A stretch of DNA of 64,000 nt, from contig CAWVJY010000002.1 in NCBI GenBank assembly GCA_963929915.1, positions 19,270-83,269 on the forward strand. Direction: 5' to 3'. The notes under the pieces are model-generated. The model was not told the DNA's origin and did not search any database. It was given only the letters and a program-made list of their open reading frames with translations. The position numbers and the translations under genes were made by a program. This DNA is from CAG-273 sp963929915. GTDB lineage: Bacteria; Bacillota; Clostridia; TANB77; CAG-508. This document shows, piece after piece, positions 23,218-31,117 of the stretch (positions within the stretch are counted from its first letter, which is position 1; every line of letters begins with the position of its first letter).

Positions 23218-23634
23218 TTATAAATTTTTTATTTTTGCTATTTTTTCGTCTATTAAGTTATGATTTTGTTTAACATTCCAAGAACATTTTGCACAATTAA
23301 AACATTTTCTACTTTCTGCTACTGGTGATAATATAATTCTTTTTAAAAGTTCATATTTCCTTTCTCTATTTTCTTTTTTGGGATAATATTCATAAATTGC
23401 TACAGATATATTTTTTGCTATTATTTTTCTTATAAATTTATCAATTTTTGCAACTGGTATTGCACACTTACATATATTTTTAGAAATACATATATTATTT
23501 AATCCAAATTGTTCTCGTAGTAATACTGCATCTTTTCCTACTCCATAAAAGAAAATTCCGCAACGTATTAATACCAAATAGTCAATATTTTCTGGCTTAT
23601 TTTGTATTTCTTCCACAATTTTTAAAAACTTCAT
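23218..23634 (-). CDS. MutS domain I-like DGR accessory protein
   Basis: The first 90 residues copy the mismatch-recognition domain I of MutS: YLVLIRCGIFFYGVGKDAVL, then a short loop, then IPVAKIDKFIRKIIAKNISVAIYEYYPK, like the DxxLLxRxGDFYEAFGEDA and VPxHxLDxYIxKLVxxGYKVAICEQ blocks. None of the later MutS domains (connector, lever, clamp, ATPase) follow. The C-terminal part has a CFNCAKC cysteine cluster, possibly metal-binding. The ATG at 23634 follows AAAGGAG. I recall MutS-like (MSL) genes as reported DGR accessories, so this fits, but their mechanism is unknown to me. It lies between target and avd. Confidence 0.85.
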   Translation of the reverse strand: MKFLKIVEEIQNKPENIDYLVLIRCGIFFYGVGKDAVLLREQFGLNNICISKNICKCAIPVAKIDKFIRKIIAKNISVAIYEYYPKKENRERKYELLKRIILSPVAESRKCFNCAKCSWNVKQNHNLIDEKIAKIKNL

Positions 23635-23712
23635 GATTTTCTCCTTTCCTTGTGTTGTATATATTTTTTGACAAAAAAATATATACCACGCAAGTGGTAT
23701 ACCACGCAAGTT

Positions 23713-23765
23713 AATACTTTCTTGTGGCATTTTGCCTTTGGGCAAATGCCAACAAGTAAAGTATT
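23713..23765. repeat. Long hairpin downstream of the variable repeat
   Basis: AATACTTT...CTTG and CAAG...AAAGTATT enclose GGCATTTTGCC/GGCAAATGCC. The folded arm sits between the DGR target gene and the MutS-I-like gene. It may terminate or process the target transcript, or act with the neighbouring stem-loop in retrohoming. Confidence 0.7.
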
Positions 23766-23774
23766 GATTACGTG

Positions 23775-23795
23775 GTACTCCCACATGGGGAGTAC
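23775..23795. repeat. DGR-type 8-bp stem-loop (candidate cruciform)
   Basis: GTACTCCC-ACATG-GGGAGTAC is a perfect 8-bp inverted repeat with a 5-nt loop, 81 bp beyond the 3' end of the variable repeat. Several DGRs have a GC-rich stem of about this size just after the VR that is needed for efficient retrohoming, so the placement and size fit. Confidence 0.7.
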
Positions 23796-23863
23796 ACGCA
23801 ATCCGTTTGTTCTAATTTTTACCCTTTAGTCAAGTACTATGTTAACTTATCCACTACTCAGTG

Positions 23864-25126
23864 TTACATTATGTAAAGTGTGGGTCTGGTGGAGATGTCG
23901 GAATTGTTGTCGTAGAGCGGATGGTTGTGGCTGCGGTAGGAAGCTGGAGAGTAAGAGCCGGAACTGTAGTAACTGCCACCACGAATAACACGACTGTAGG
24001 TGTTGAAGGCCTCTTGGGTCCATTCCGCACAATTTCCTGCAAAATCATAAATATTATTTGCTTGCCAACTTTCTTTATATCCTGCTGTTTGTTTTGTTCC
24101 TGCTCCTTCTTCTGTATTATCACTATAATTTCCCCAACTTGTGGAATTTTCTATATCATATCCTGCTCCTGATAACCAATTACATACTTCATCCCATTGG
24201 TTTACATAAATCATTGTTGTTTTTGCTATTATTTCACTTTCTTGTTTACCTGAGTTATTAATTATTTTTGTACATGCCGCTTTTAAATTATACCAATTTT
24301 GATCTGTTATTACTGTTCCGCCTTTTGCTACTGTTGGGCTATTTATATCTCCTGTTAGTTCATATCTTCCTATATAAAATCCTCCATATTTTTCTATACT
24401 ATCATGAATTTCTTGGTACTCATTTACCATATCTTGTGCAAATTCTTGCACACTACTTGCTCCATTTATGATACTATAATATTGACTATCTGTATCATAT
24501 TTCGTTACTAAATCTGGCTCTCTATAACCTGTTGTTCCTGGTTTGTCCATTGTATAAATACTAGATTTACTGTATATACTTGTGGTTACTCCTGTTCCTC
24601 CTGATAAAGCTACTGTTTCTTCTGTATACATTTGTGCTAGCCTTTCTGCACTTACTGGTATCCATACAAATTCATTATTGGTTCCATCTTGTTTAATTAC
24701 AAATCCTTCTTCTACTTTTTGTTCTTCTTCTACTGTGGATGCTGTAAATCCATTTGGTATAGGTACATTTACTGATGGTTCATCTTTTGATGGGAATGGT
24801 GTTACTTTGCTTAAATCCCAACTTTCTGGTACTTCTGGACCTTCTGGTGTAACTCCTCCACCTGTTCCAGTTTCATTATTCATTATACTATTTAATTCAT
24901 TTACTAAATTTTGAATTTCTTGTTGTTCATTAGCTATTGCACCATCCCAGGTGTTTTTTGCTTCTTGGGCTGTTCTTATAATTCCATCTTCTCCTAGCAA
25001 CATATTTATGGTTACTCCTGATAAAATCAAAAGAATTACTATGGTTACTACTAAGGCTATTAGAGTTATACCTTTTTCATTTTTGCCTTTTCTATATTTT
25101 ATGCCTTCTTTTTCTCTTCTTTGCAT
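23864..25126 (-). CDS. DGR target protein: prepilin-like N-terminus, FGE/C-type-lectin-like variable domain
   Basis: Residues about 17-50 (KGITLIALVVTIVILLILSG) form a class III/type IV prepilin signal with Gly before a hydrophobic helix, then GEDGIIRTAQEAKNTWD as in Gram-positive pseudopilins. After a Gly/Pro linker comes a formylglycine-generating-enzyme-like domain (FVWIPVSAERL, GGFYIGRYELTGD, IYDFAGNCAEWTQEAF, RVIRGGSYYSSGS), a C-type-lectin-type scaffold common in DGR targets. The last 47 residues (about 371-417) are the variable repeat, rich in Tyr, Ser, His and Asp where the template encodes Asn. The design suggests a displayed, diversifiable binding protein anchored by the pilin helix. 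It is the first gene of the DGR operon. Confidence 0.95.
   Translation of the reverse strand: MQRREKEGIKYRKGKNEKGITLIALVVTIVILLILSGVTINMLLGEDGIIRTAQEAKNTWDGAIANEQQEIQNLVNELNSIMNNETGTGGGVTPEGPEVPESWDLSKVTPFPSKDEPSVNVPIPNGFTASTVEEEQKVEEGFVIKQDGTNNEFVWIPVSAERLAQMYTEETVALSGGTGVTTSIYSKSSIYTMDKPGTTGYREPDLVTKYDTDSQYYSIINGASSVQEFAQDMVNEYQEIHDSIEKYGGFYIGRYELTGDINSPTVAKGGTVITDQNWYNLKAACTKIINNSGKQESEIIAKTTMIYVNQWDEVCNWLSGAGYDIENSTSWGNYSDNTEEGAGTKQTAGYKESWQANNIYDFAGNCAEWTQEAFNTYSRVIRGGSYYSSGSYSPASYRSHNHPLYDNNSDISTRPTLYIM
23877..24016 (-). repeat. DGR variable repeat (VR)
   Basis: This is the mutated copy of the template at 21576-21715, at a fixed offset of 2301 bases with no gaps. Changes hit template A positions 20 times and G, C or T positions never. 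Resulting substitutions include Asn to Phe, Tyr, Ser, Ile, His, Leu and Asp. The VR ends 11 bases before the target stop codon. Confidence 0.97.
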
Positions 25127-25483
25127 TTTTTTCTTTTCTCCTTTCTCATTTGTTTTTATCGTCTACTTTTTCTTTATGCTTAATTTATATTTTCTCTTAA
25201 TAATTATTGTTTGTTTAAAGCACATTTTATATATTCTCTTAAATTTATCTTTCTATTTTTTCTGTACTATTTACTTCTTCTTTATTCAAACACTTTAAAA
25301 ATTTTCTTTAAGAACCTTTAGCTGTATTTGTTCTATACTTTAGCATAAAATATATTCAATTTTCAAAGTGCTTGAATTGGTTTTAGTTAAACCATTTTTA
25401 TTTTATACTAACTACTTTCTAATTGCAAGTATTTTTTATAGAATTTTTTCTACAATAAGGTAAAATATTTTTATCTCAAAATT
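25127..25483. other. AT-rich intergenic region upstream of the DGR operon
   Basis: No gene was found in this 357-bp gap between trxA and the DGR target. A weak minus-strand promoter is possible: TTGAAT (25354-25359) and TATAGA (25332-25337), 16 bases apart, giving a leader of about 200 nt. AAAGGAG lies about 15 bases before the target start codon. Confidence 0.4.
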
Positions 25484-25795
25484 CTATTTAACCATTTTTT
25501 CTAATTCGGTTTTTGGTGTTACACCTACTATTCTTGCAGTTTCACTGCCATTTTTTATTACAATAAATGTAGGTATACTCATTATTCCATATTTTTCTGC
25601 TAGTTCTGGGTTTTGGTCTATGTCTATTTTACATACTTTAACTGCCTCTCCCATGGTTTGTGCTAATTCTTCTACTACTGGTGCCATCATTCTACATGGT
25701 CCACACCATGTTGCCCAAAAATCAATCAATACTGGTGTATTGGATTGTAACACCTCTTTTTCAAAATTGTTATTATCTACTGTAATAACTGCCAT
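25484..25795 (-). CDS. trxA: Thioredoxin
   Basis: The 103-residue protein has the redox site WCGPC (Trp30-Cys34), the FWATWCGPCRMMAPV helix start, the conserved cis-Pro in SIPTF and the C-terminal Gly motif in IVGVTPK. It reduces protein disulfides in the cytoplasm. It follows the thioredoxin reductase gene by 37 bases, forming a complete electron-transfer pair. Confidence 0.96.
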   Translation of the reverse strand: MAVITVDNNNFEKEVLQSNTPVLIDFWATWCGPCRMMAPVVEELAQTMGEAVKVCKIDIDQNPELAEKYGIMSIPTFIVIKNGSETARIVGVTPKTELEKMVK

Positions 25796-25832
25796 TTTTT
25801 CATCATCCTTTCTAATTTATTTTTAAATTTTT

Positions 25833-26682
25833 TTATGATTTCAACACTGCTAGCCCTGCTACTGCACCTTCATAAACTGCTTTACTAATTTGTAATAATC
25901 CTCCTGTGCAATCTCCACAAGCAAATAGTCCAGGTACTGTTGTTTCCATATTTTCATTTACCACAATTCGATTGTTTTCTATTCTTGCTCCAATTTTTCT
26001 TGCTAAGTCGCTACTAGATGCTGTTCCTAATGCTACAAACACTCCTTGTACTGGTTTTATGGTATTGTCTTCAAATTCTATTTCTTGTATTTTGCTATCT
26101 CCTCTAAATTCTCTAATTTTTTTGCTTTCTATTTTAATGTCTCCTATGTTTCTATTTTCTACAATAGGCTCTCCATTGGTTAGAATAGTAACCTCTTTTG
26201 CTACTGGTTTTAGTTGTTCCATTTCGTGGATAGCATAGTTGCCATTTCCTAAAACTGCTACTTCTTTATTTTTATAGAAAAAGGCGTCACATACTGCACA
26301 ATAACTTACTCCTTTTCCTTCAAATTCTTTAATTCCTTTAATTGGTGGTACCATTCTATTTGTTCCTGTTGCTAATATTACAGATTTTGCTTGATAATGG
26401 GAGTTAACAGTTTCTACTTCAAATTTTTCTTCTAGCTGTACAGAAACTACTTCGTCCTCTATTAGTTCCACTCCTAAATTTTTAGCTTGTGCCAAGCCAT
26501 TTTCATAAAGTTCTTGCCCTGAAATTGCTCTTGCAAATCCATAATAGTTTTCTATTTTGCCTGTTTTTGCAAGTGCTCCATTTCCTTTTGAAATTACTAA
26601 AACAGATAATTTTCTTCTTTTGGCATAAATAGCAGCCGATATTCCGTGCGGGTCCACTTCCTACTACAATTACATCATACAT
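25833..26682 (-). CDS. trxB: Thioredoxin reductase (frameshifted by one extra base)
   Basis: The FAD-binding start MYDVIVVGSGPA begins at the ATG at 26682, after AAAGGAG. At 26646 an extra C (GCA-C-GGA) shifts the frame; removing it gives GPAGISAAIYAKRRK and joins the long ORF. Other landmarks are the redox pair CAVCDAFF, the NADPH motif LGNGNYA and the C-terminal FAD motif GLFACGDCTGG. GxGxxA becomes GNGNYA in the NADP site. At about 283 residues it is slightly shorter than E. coli TrxB. It transfers electrons from NADPH to the thioredoxin encoded next. Confidence 0.93.
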
Positions 26683-26753
26683 GAATTGATTCTCCTTTAA
26701 TTTTTATTATATTCTAGCTTTTAACCTTCTATACATTTCTCTAGTTTCATTTT

Positions 26754-27656
26754 TTACAGAATATCATATAAATTATAAAAAGTATAGCCCTTTTCTTTTA
26801 AATAATGAATAACATCTGGCAAAGTTTTAGCTGTTAAGTCTTTGTTTGGTGCATCATGCATTAATATTACTACACTATTTTGATTTCCACAAGTGTTTTT
26901 TAAGTTTTTCATAATTTCTTCTTTTGTACTTGCTCCATCTGCATCATAAGTAAGTGCATTCCAGTCTAAATAGGCAATATGATTTTCTGTAAAAACTTTT
27001 TTGGCTTTTTTCTTAATTTTGTCGTAATAGCCTCCTACAGAACCTCCTGGAAAACGAAATACATTGGAATTATAGTTTGGATTTTCTAAGGCATCTTGTA
27101 TTAGCTTATTTGTTTTTTTATATTCTTCTAATGGTGCAGTTTCATTTTTATATATGTTTTTATAAACATGAGAATATCCATGGTTTGCTATATAGTGACC
27201 TTCTTCTGCTTCCCTTTTTAATATTTCTGGATTTGATTTTACCATAGTTCCTAATACAAAAAAGGTAGCCTTTACATTCTCTTTTTTTAATGTATCCAAA
27301 ATTTTTGGTGTAACAGAATAAGATGGGCCATCATCAAATGTTAAAAATGCTCTTTTTTCATCTGAATTATAAATATGGTTAATGGCTTGTATTTGTTCTT
27401 TAGTTAGTTTTCCTACAGTTTCATTAGCATTTTCTTCCTGCTTATTATTTTGCTCATCTTCTTGCTGATTATTAATAGGAGAATTTATTTGTTCTTTCTC
27501 TTTTTGTGCCACATTTTTTTGAGTGTTTAAATAATTAACTAACTGAATAGCACCCAAAATAGAAAGTGCTATTACCAAAATAGCAATTATAATAATAAAA
27601 ATCCATTTTTTCTTACTTTTCTTTTTAGCTACACTTTCTATTCCATATAACATCAT
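26754..27656 (-). CDS. Membrane-anchored polysaccharide deacetylase (NodB family)
   Basis: A single N-terminal membrane helix (WIFIIIIAILVIALSILGAI) is followed by a Gln/Asn/Glu-rich linker and a NodB domain. The domain has FLTFDDGPSYSVT (catalytic Asp and metal Asp), the H-x3-H metal pair in NHGYSH, FRFPGG and the motif ILMHDA. The family removes N-acetyl groups from peptidoglycan or from beta-1,4/1,6-GlcNAc polymers. Topology places the enzyme outside the membrane. The first codons are two adjacent ATGs and either could be used. The substrate is most likely peptidoglycan. Confidence 0.92.
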   Translation of the reverse strand: MMLYGIESVAKKKSKKKWIFIIIIAILVIALSILGAIQLVNYLNTQKNVAQKEKEQINSPINNQQEDEQNNKQEENANETVGKLTKEQIQAINHIYNSDEKRAFLTFDDGPSYSVTPKILDTLKKENVKATFFVLGTMVKSNPEILKREAEEGHYIANHGYSHVYKNIYKNETAPLEEYKKTNKLIQDALENPNYNSNVFRFPGGSVGGYYDKIKKKAKKVFTENHIAYLDWNALTYDADGASTKEEIMKNLKNTCGNQNSVVILMHDAPNKDLTAKTLPDVIHYLKEKGYTFYNLYDIL

Positions 27657-27670
27657 AAAAACACCTTAAA

Positions 27671-27698
27671 TTGACATATTTCTGTAAAATAGTATACA
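27671..27698 (+). promoter_or_regulatory. Possible plus-strand promoter for the rod-shaped RNA
   Basis: TTGACA (27671-27676) and TATACA (27693-27698) are 16 bases apart and point towards the structured element at 27743-27888. It also overlaps the 5' region of the deacetylase gene. Confidence 0.4.
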
Positions 27699-27742
27699 CT
27701 ATTTTTCAAAATTTTAATAGCCAATTTAAGGTTTTTATTTAA

Positions 27743-27888
27743 AAAAGTATTAGAATTGTCTTTTGAAATTTTTAAGCCTTGCGTGGGTGACCATTGTGAC
27801 AGCTGTTCGAGGCATTATTTATGCCGAGTTACAGATGTCCAAAAGGGGAAAGGTTTTAAAAATTGAAAAAGACAATTCTAATACTTTT
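27743..27888. ncRNA. Rod-shaped structured element (6S-RNA-like candidate)
   Basis: Outer arms AAAAGTATTAGAATTGTCTTTT and AAAAGACAATTCTAATACTTTT pair over more than 20 bp, continue through AATTTTTAA/TTAAAAATT and CCTT/AAGG. They then open into an asymmetric bubble (GCGTGGGTGACCATT / CCAAAAGGGG) and close again as GACAGCTGT...ACAGATGTC with inner hairpin GGCAT/ATGCC. Long closing stem, central bubble and terminal hairpin match 6S RNA architecture. Direction is unclear: a promoter fits the plus strand, a T6 tail fits the minus strand. It could instead be a terminator or a MITE. Confidence 0.5.
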
Positions 27889-27898
27889 ATTACTATTT

Positions 27899-30670
27899 TT
27901 ACTCCTCTTTCGTTGTATTAATTTTAAGCAACTTAAATATTTCTACAATTACAACAGGCATTAATACTAAAATAACAATTTCAATAATATTCATTGCTGG
28001 CAATACTGGTATGCTGAAAATGTGTCTTAATGCTGGTACACATAATATAATAATCATTAAAGCTGCTGACACAACAGTTGCTAAAATTAATTGTTTATTA
28101 TTGAAAATTCCTGTTTTGAAAATTGATTTTTTGTTATTTCTAATATTAAATACATGCACTAATTGTGATAAAGCAAGTACAGTAAATGCCATTGTTTGGC
28201 CTATTTCTACTCTTACTTCTTCTTCGGAAAGAGTTTCTACAATTCCTTGGCTATTGGTTACTTCTACAACTGGTAATTGGTCAGTTGGTGTAGAAAGTCC
28301 AATGATAAATGCAATTAAGGTAATGAAACCTATCATCATTCCTTGGTAAATTACTCTCCATGTCATTCCTTTGGTGAAAATTCCTTGTTTTGCTTTGTTT
28401 GGTTTTCTATCCATTACATCTTTTTCTGCTGGATCGACTGCTAAAGCTAGTGCTGGCAAGGAGTCTGTTACCAAATTAATCCATAAAATATGAATTGGTA
28501 GTAATGGTACAATTAAGTTGACATCTGTAATTCCAAACCATTCGCTTAGTAGTGGAGTAATTAATATAGCAACAAATAATACAATAATTTCCCCTACATT
28601 GCTAGATAATAAAAATTGAATTGCTTTTAAAATATTATCATATATTCTTCTTCCTTCTTCTACTGCTGAAACAATGGTTGCAAAATTATCATCTGTTAAA
28701 ATAACATCTGCTGCTTCTTTTGATACATCGGTTCCTACAATTCCCATTGCACAACCGATATCAGAAGTTTTAAGTGCTGGTGCATCATTAACCCCATCTC
28801 CTGTCATGGCTACAATTTCTCCATTTGCTTGCCATGCTTTTACAATTCTTACTTTATGTTCTGGTGATACTCTTGCATAAACACTATATTGTCTAATATT
28901 TTTCTTTAAATCTTCGTCAGACATTTGCTCTAATTCACTACCAGTGATTGCTTCATTATCATTTTCTAAAATCCCCAATGCTTTTGCAATAGCAATAGCA
29001 GTAATTTTGTGGTCTCCTGTAATCATTACTGTTTTAATTCCTGCCCTTTTACATTTTGCTACTGCATCTTTTACCTCTTCTCTTGGTGGGTCTATCATAC
29101 CAACCATTCCCACATAAGTTAAATTCTGCTCAATTGTTTTCATTTCTTCCTCTGATGGTTCATGGTCTAATTCTTTATATCCCATAGCAAGTATACGAAG
29201 TGCATTTTGTGCCATTTCTTTATTTTGAATGGCTATTTCATTTTTGTAATTTTCTAAATCTTGTTTTACTTCTCCATTTACTACATAACTGTTACATTTT
29301 TGTAATAGCTCGTCCACTCCACCTTTGGTATATACTACATAATGGTTTTCTAGTTTGTGAACGGTTGTCATTAATTTTCTTTCAGAATCAAATGGATATT
29401 CTTTTACTCTTGGATATTGTTCTAATATACTAGGCTCAAAATTTAAGTGAAATCCCATATCTATTAAAGCGGTTTCTGTTGGGTCACCTGTTAACGTTTT
29501 ATCTGCCGCAATTTTTGTATCATTACAAAACATGCTAATATAAACAAGTCTTTGTAGTTCTTGTGGAATATTAGTAATATCTATTTTATCCATATCTACT
29601 AATTGGTTGTTATAAAATACTTTCTTTACTGTCATTTTATTTTGTGTTAGTGTTCCAGTTTTATCAGAACAGATAACAGTGGTACTTCCTAATGTTTCTA
29701 CAGCTGGCAATTTTTTTACAATGGCATGTCTTTTTACCATTCTTTGTACACCAATTGCAAGTACAATGGTAGATACTGCTGCTAGTCCTTCTGGAATAGC
29801 TGCTACTGCTAAGCTAACTGCTGTCATAAACATATCAATTGGATCTTTTCCATATAATAAACCAACTGCGAAAATAACAATACAGATTAAAATAGCAGCA
29901 ATTCCTAATGTTTTTCCTAATTTGTTTAATTTTTGTTGTAATGGGGTTTGAGTATCTATTGTTTCATTTATCATGCCTGCTATTTTACCCACTTCTGTAT
30001 TCATTCCTGTTTCTACTACAATACCTTTACCTCTACCATAGGTAATTAAACTAGAAGAAAATACCATATTGGTTCTATCCCCTAGTTCTACTTTTTCATC
30101 TTCTATGGTTGCTACATTTTTGTCTACTGGAACAGATTCCCCTGTTAAAGAAGCTTCTTGGGCTTTTAAGTTAACTGCTTCTATCAATCTTAAATCTGCT
30201 GGCACATAATCTCCAGTATCTAAAACGACAATATCCCCTGGCACTAATTCTTTGGATGGCACTACTTCTACATTGCCATTACGAACTACTTTTGCCACAT
30301 GAGAACTTAATTTTTGGAGTGCTTCTAATGATTTTTCGGCTTTGCTTTCCTGTGCTACTCCAATAATAGCATTGACAATTACAACAATTAAAATAATAAT
30401 AGAGTCTGTGATTCCTTCTCCTTTATAGTAGCCTACAATTCCTGAAATAATGGCTGCTATGATTAAAATAATAATCATAAAGTCTTTGAACTGTTCTAAA
30501 AATTTGACAAATAAGCTTTTTTTCTTTTTTGCAGCTAATTCATTAATTCCATAAGTTTGTCTATTTTTTTCTACTTGCTCTTTGGATAATCCTTTTGTTT
30601 CATCCACCCCAAAGTATTTTTCTACTTCTTCTGTTGATTGATGAAACCATACATTTGATTTTTTCTCCAA
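27899..30670 (-). CDS. Calcium-transporting P2-type ATPase
   Basis: The 923-residue pump has the cation-ATPase N-terminus (EEVEKYFGVDETKGLSKEQ), actuator motif SLTGESVPV, phosphorylation motif CSDKTGTLTQNKMT, nucleotide-binding KGGVDELL, hinge TGDGVNDAPALK, the PEGL motif of TM4 and about ten membrane helices. This layout is that of bacterial SERCA/PMCA-like Ca2+ ATPases such as YloB of B. subtilis. Translation starts at TTG (30670), seven bases after AAGGAGAG; no ATG fits. It likely exports Ca2+ from the cytoplasm. Confidence 0.93.
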   Translation of the reverse strand: MEKKSNVWFHQSTEEVEKYFGVDETKGLSKEQVEKNRQTYGINELAAKKKKSLFVKFLEQFKDFMIIILIIAAIISGIVGYYKGEGITDSIIILIVVIVNAIIGVAQESKAEKSLEALQKLSSHVAKVVRNGNVEVVPSKELVPGDIVVLDTGDYVPADLRLIEAVNLKAQEASLTGESVPVDKNVATIEDEKVELGDRTNMVFSSSLITYGRGKGIVVETGMNTEVGKIAGMINETIDTQTPLQQKLNKLGKTLGIAAILICIVIFAVGLLYGKDPIDMFMTAVSLAVAAIPEGLAAVSTIVLAIGVQRMVKRHAIVKKLPAVETLGSTTVICSDKTGTLTQNKMTVKKVFYNNQLVDMDKIDITNIPQELQRLVYISMFCNDTKIAADKTLTGDPTETALIDMGFHLNFEPSILEQYPRVKEYPFDSERKLMTTVHKLENHYVVYTKGGVDELLQKCNSYVVNGEVKQDLENYKNEIAIQNKEMAQNALRILAMGYKELDHEPSEEEMKTIEQNLTYVGMVGMIDPPREEVKDAVAKCKRAGIKTVMITGDHKITAIAIAKALGILENDNEAITGSELEQMSDEDLKKNIRQYSVYARVSPEHKVRIVKAWQANGEIVAMTGDGVNDAPALKTSDIGCAMGIVGTDVSKEAADVILTDDNFATIVSAVEEGRRIYDNILKAIQFLLSSNVGEIIVLFVAILITPLLSEWFGITDVNLIVPLLPIHILWINLVTDSLPALALAVDPAEKDVMDRKPNKAKQGIFTKGMTWRVIYQGMMIGFITLIAFIIGLSTPTDQLPVVEVTNSQGIVETLSEEEVRVEIGQTMAFTVLALSQLVHVFNIRNNKKSIFKTGIFNNKQLILATVVSAALMIIILCVPALRHIFSIPVLPAMNIIEIVILVLMPVVIVEIFKLLKINTTKEE

Positions 30671-30790
30671 TGTTCTTCTCTCCTTGTTCTTATTTTTCTC
30701 TTTTTCGTAAAAACTATTCTTTTATTTTCTTTTTTGTTATTATACTTTAGTTGTTTTTATATAACAATTGTTTTTAGTAAAATTTTTTTA

Positions 30791-31117
30791 TTAATAACTT
30801 AGCTTTTTTTGGATACCTAGCCCATCTCCATAGCAAATTAAAGTTTCTATTTTTTTATTTACTTTTTTTGGGATATTAGTTATTTTTAGAGATTGTTCAA
30901 AAATTTTTTTATTGTTTTGGTTTATGGTAAAATCAGATTGTTGTAATTTAGCTTGTTGTAATTTAGCTTCTTGTAAGTTTACTTCTGATATATTGGTTTC
31001 TTGTAACTTTAGATTTTGCAAGTTTAGTACTTGTAGATTTGGGGCTTGTAATTGTTTTACAGGTTCTAGTCCAAATTTACTTTGAAACCAGGAAAAAATT
31101 CTTTTTATAATACTCAT
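30791..31117 (-). CDS. Small protein with LQ-repeat block, coupled to the transglutaminase-like gene
   Basis: The 108-residue protein has MSIIKRIFSWFQSKFGLEP, then about eight tandem units of roughly five residues (APNLQVLNLQNLKLQ..., EAKLQQAKLQQSD), like a short pentapeptide-repeat solenoid of the A(N/D)Lxx type. A hydrophilic tail follows. Its ATG overlaps the stop of the upstream gene (ATGA), so translation is coupled to the transglutaminase-like protein. I do not recognise a family. Two to three solenoid turns are too few for a DNA-mimic such as Qnr. Confidence 0.6.
   Translation of the reverse strand: MSIIKRIFSWFQSKFGLEPVKQLQAPNLQVLNLQNLKLQETNISEVNLQEAKLQQAKLQQSDFTINQNNKKIFEQSLKITNIPKKVNKKIETLICYGDGLGIQKKLSY

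Noticed and set aside
23690..23710. Short direct repeat ACCACGCAAG as a CRISPR-like unit
   Set aside because: There are only two copies, no spacers of constant length and no cas genes. It is part of the hairpin region after the DGR target.
23861..24172. Plus-strand Val/Gly-rich ORF across the variable repeat
   Set aside because: It is the shadow of the DGR target gene: the template-like AAC/AAT codons read backwards give GTT and ATT. There is no Shine-Dalgarno site, and the minus frame has the prepilin and FGE motifs.
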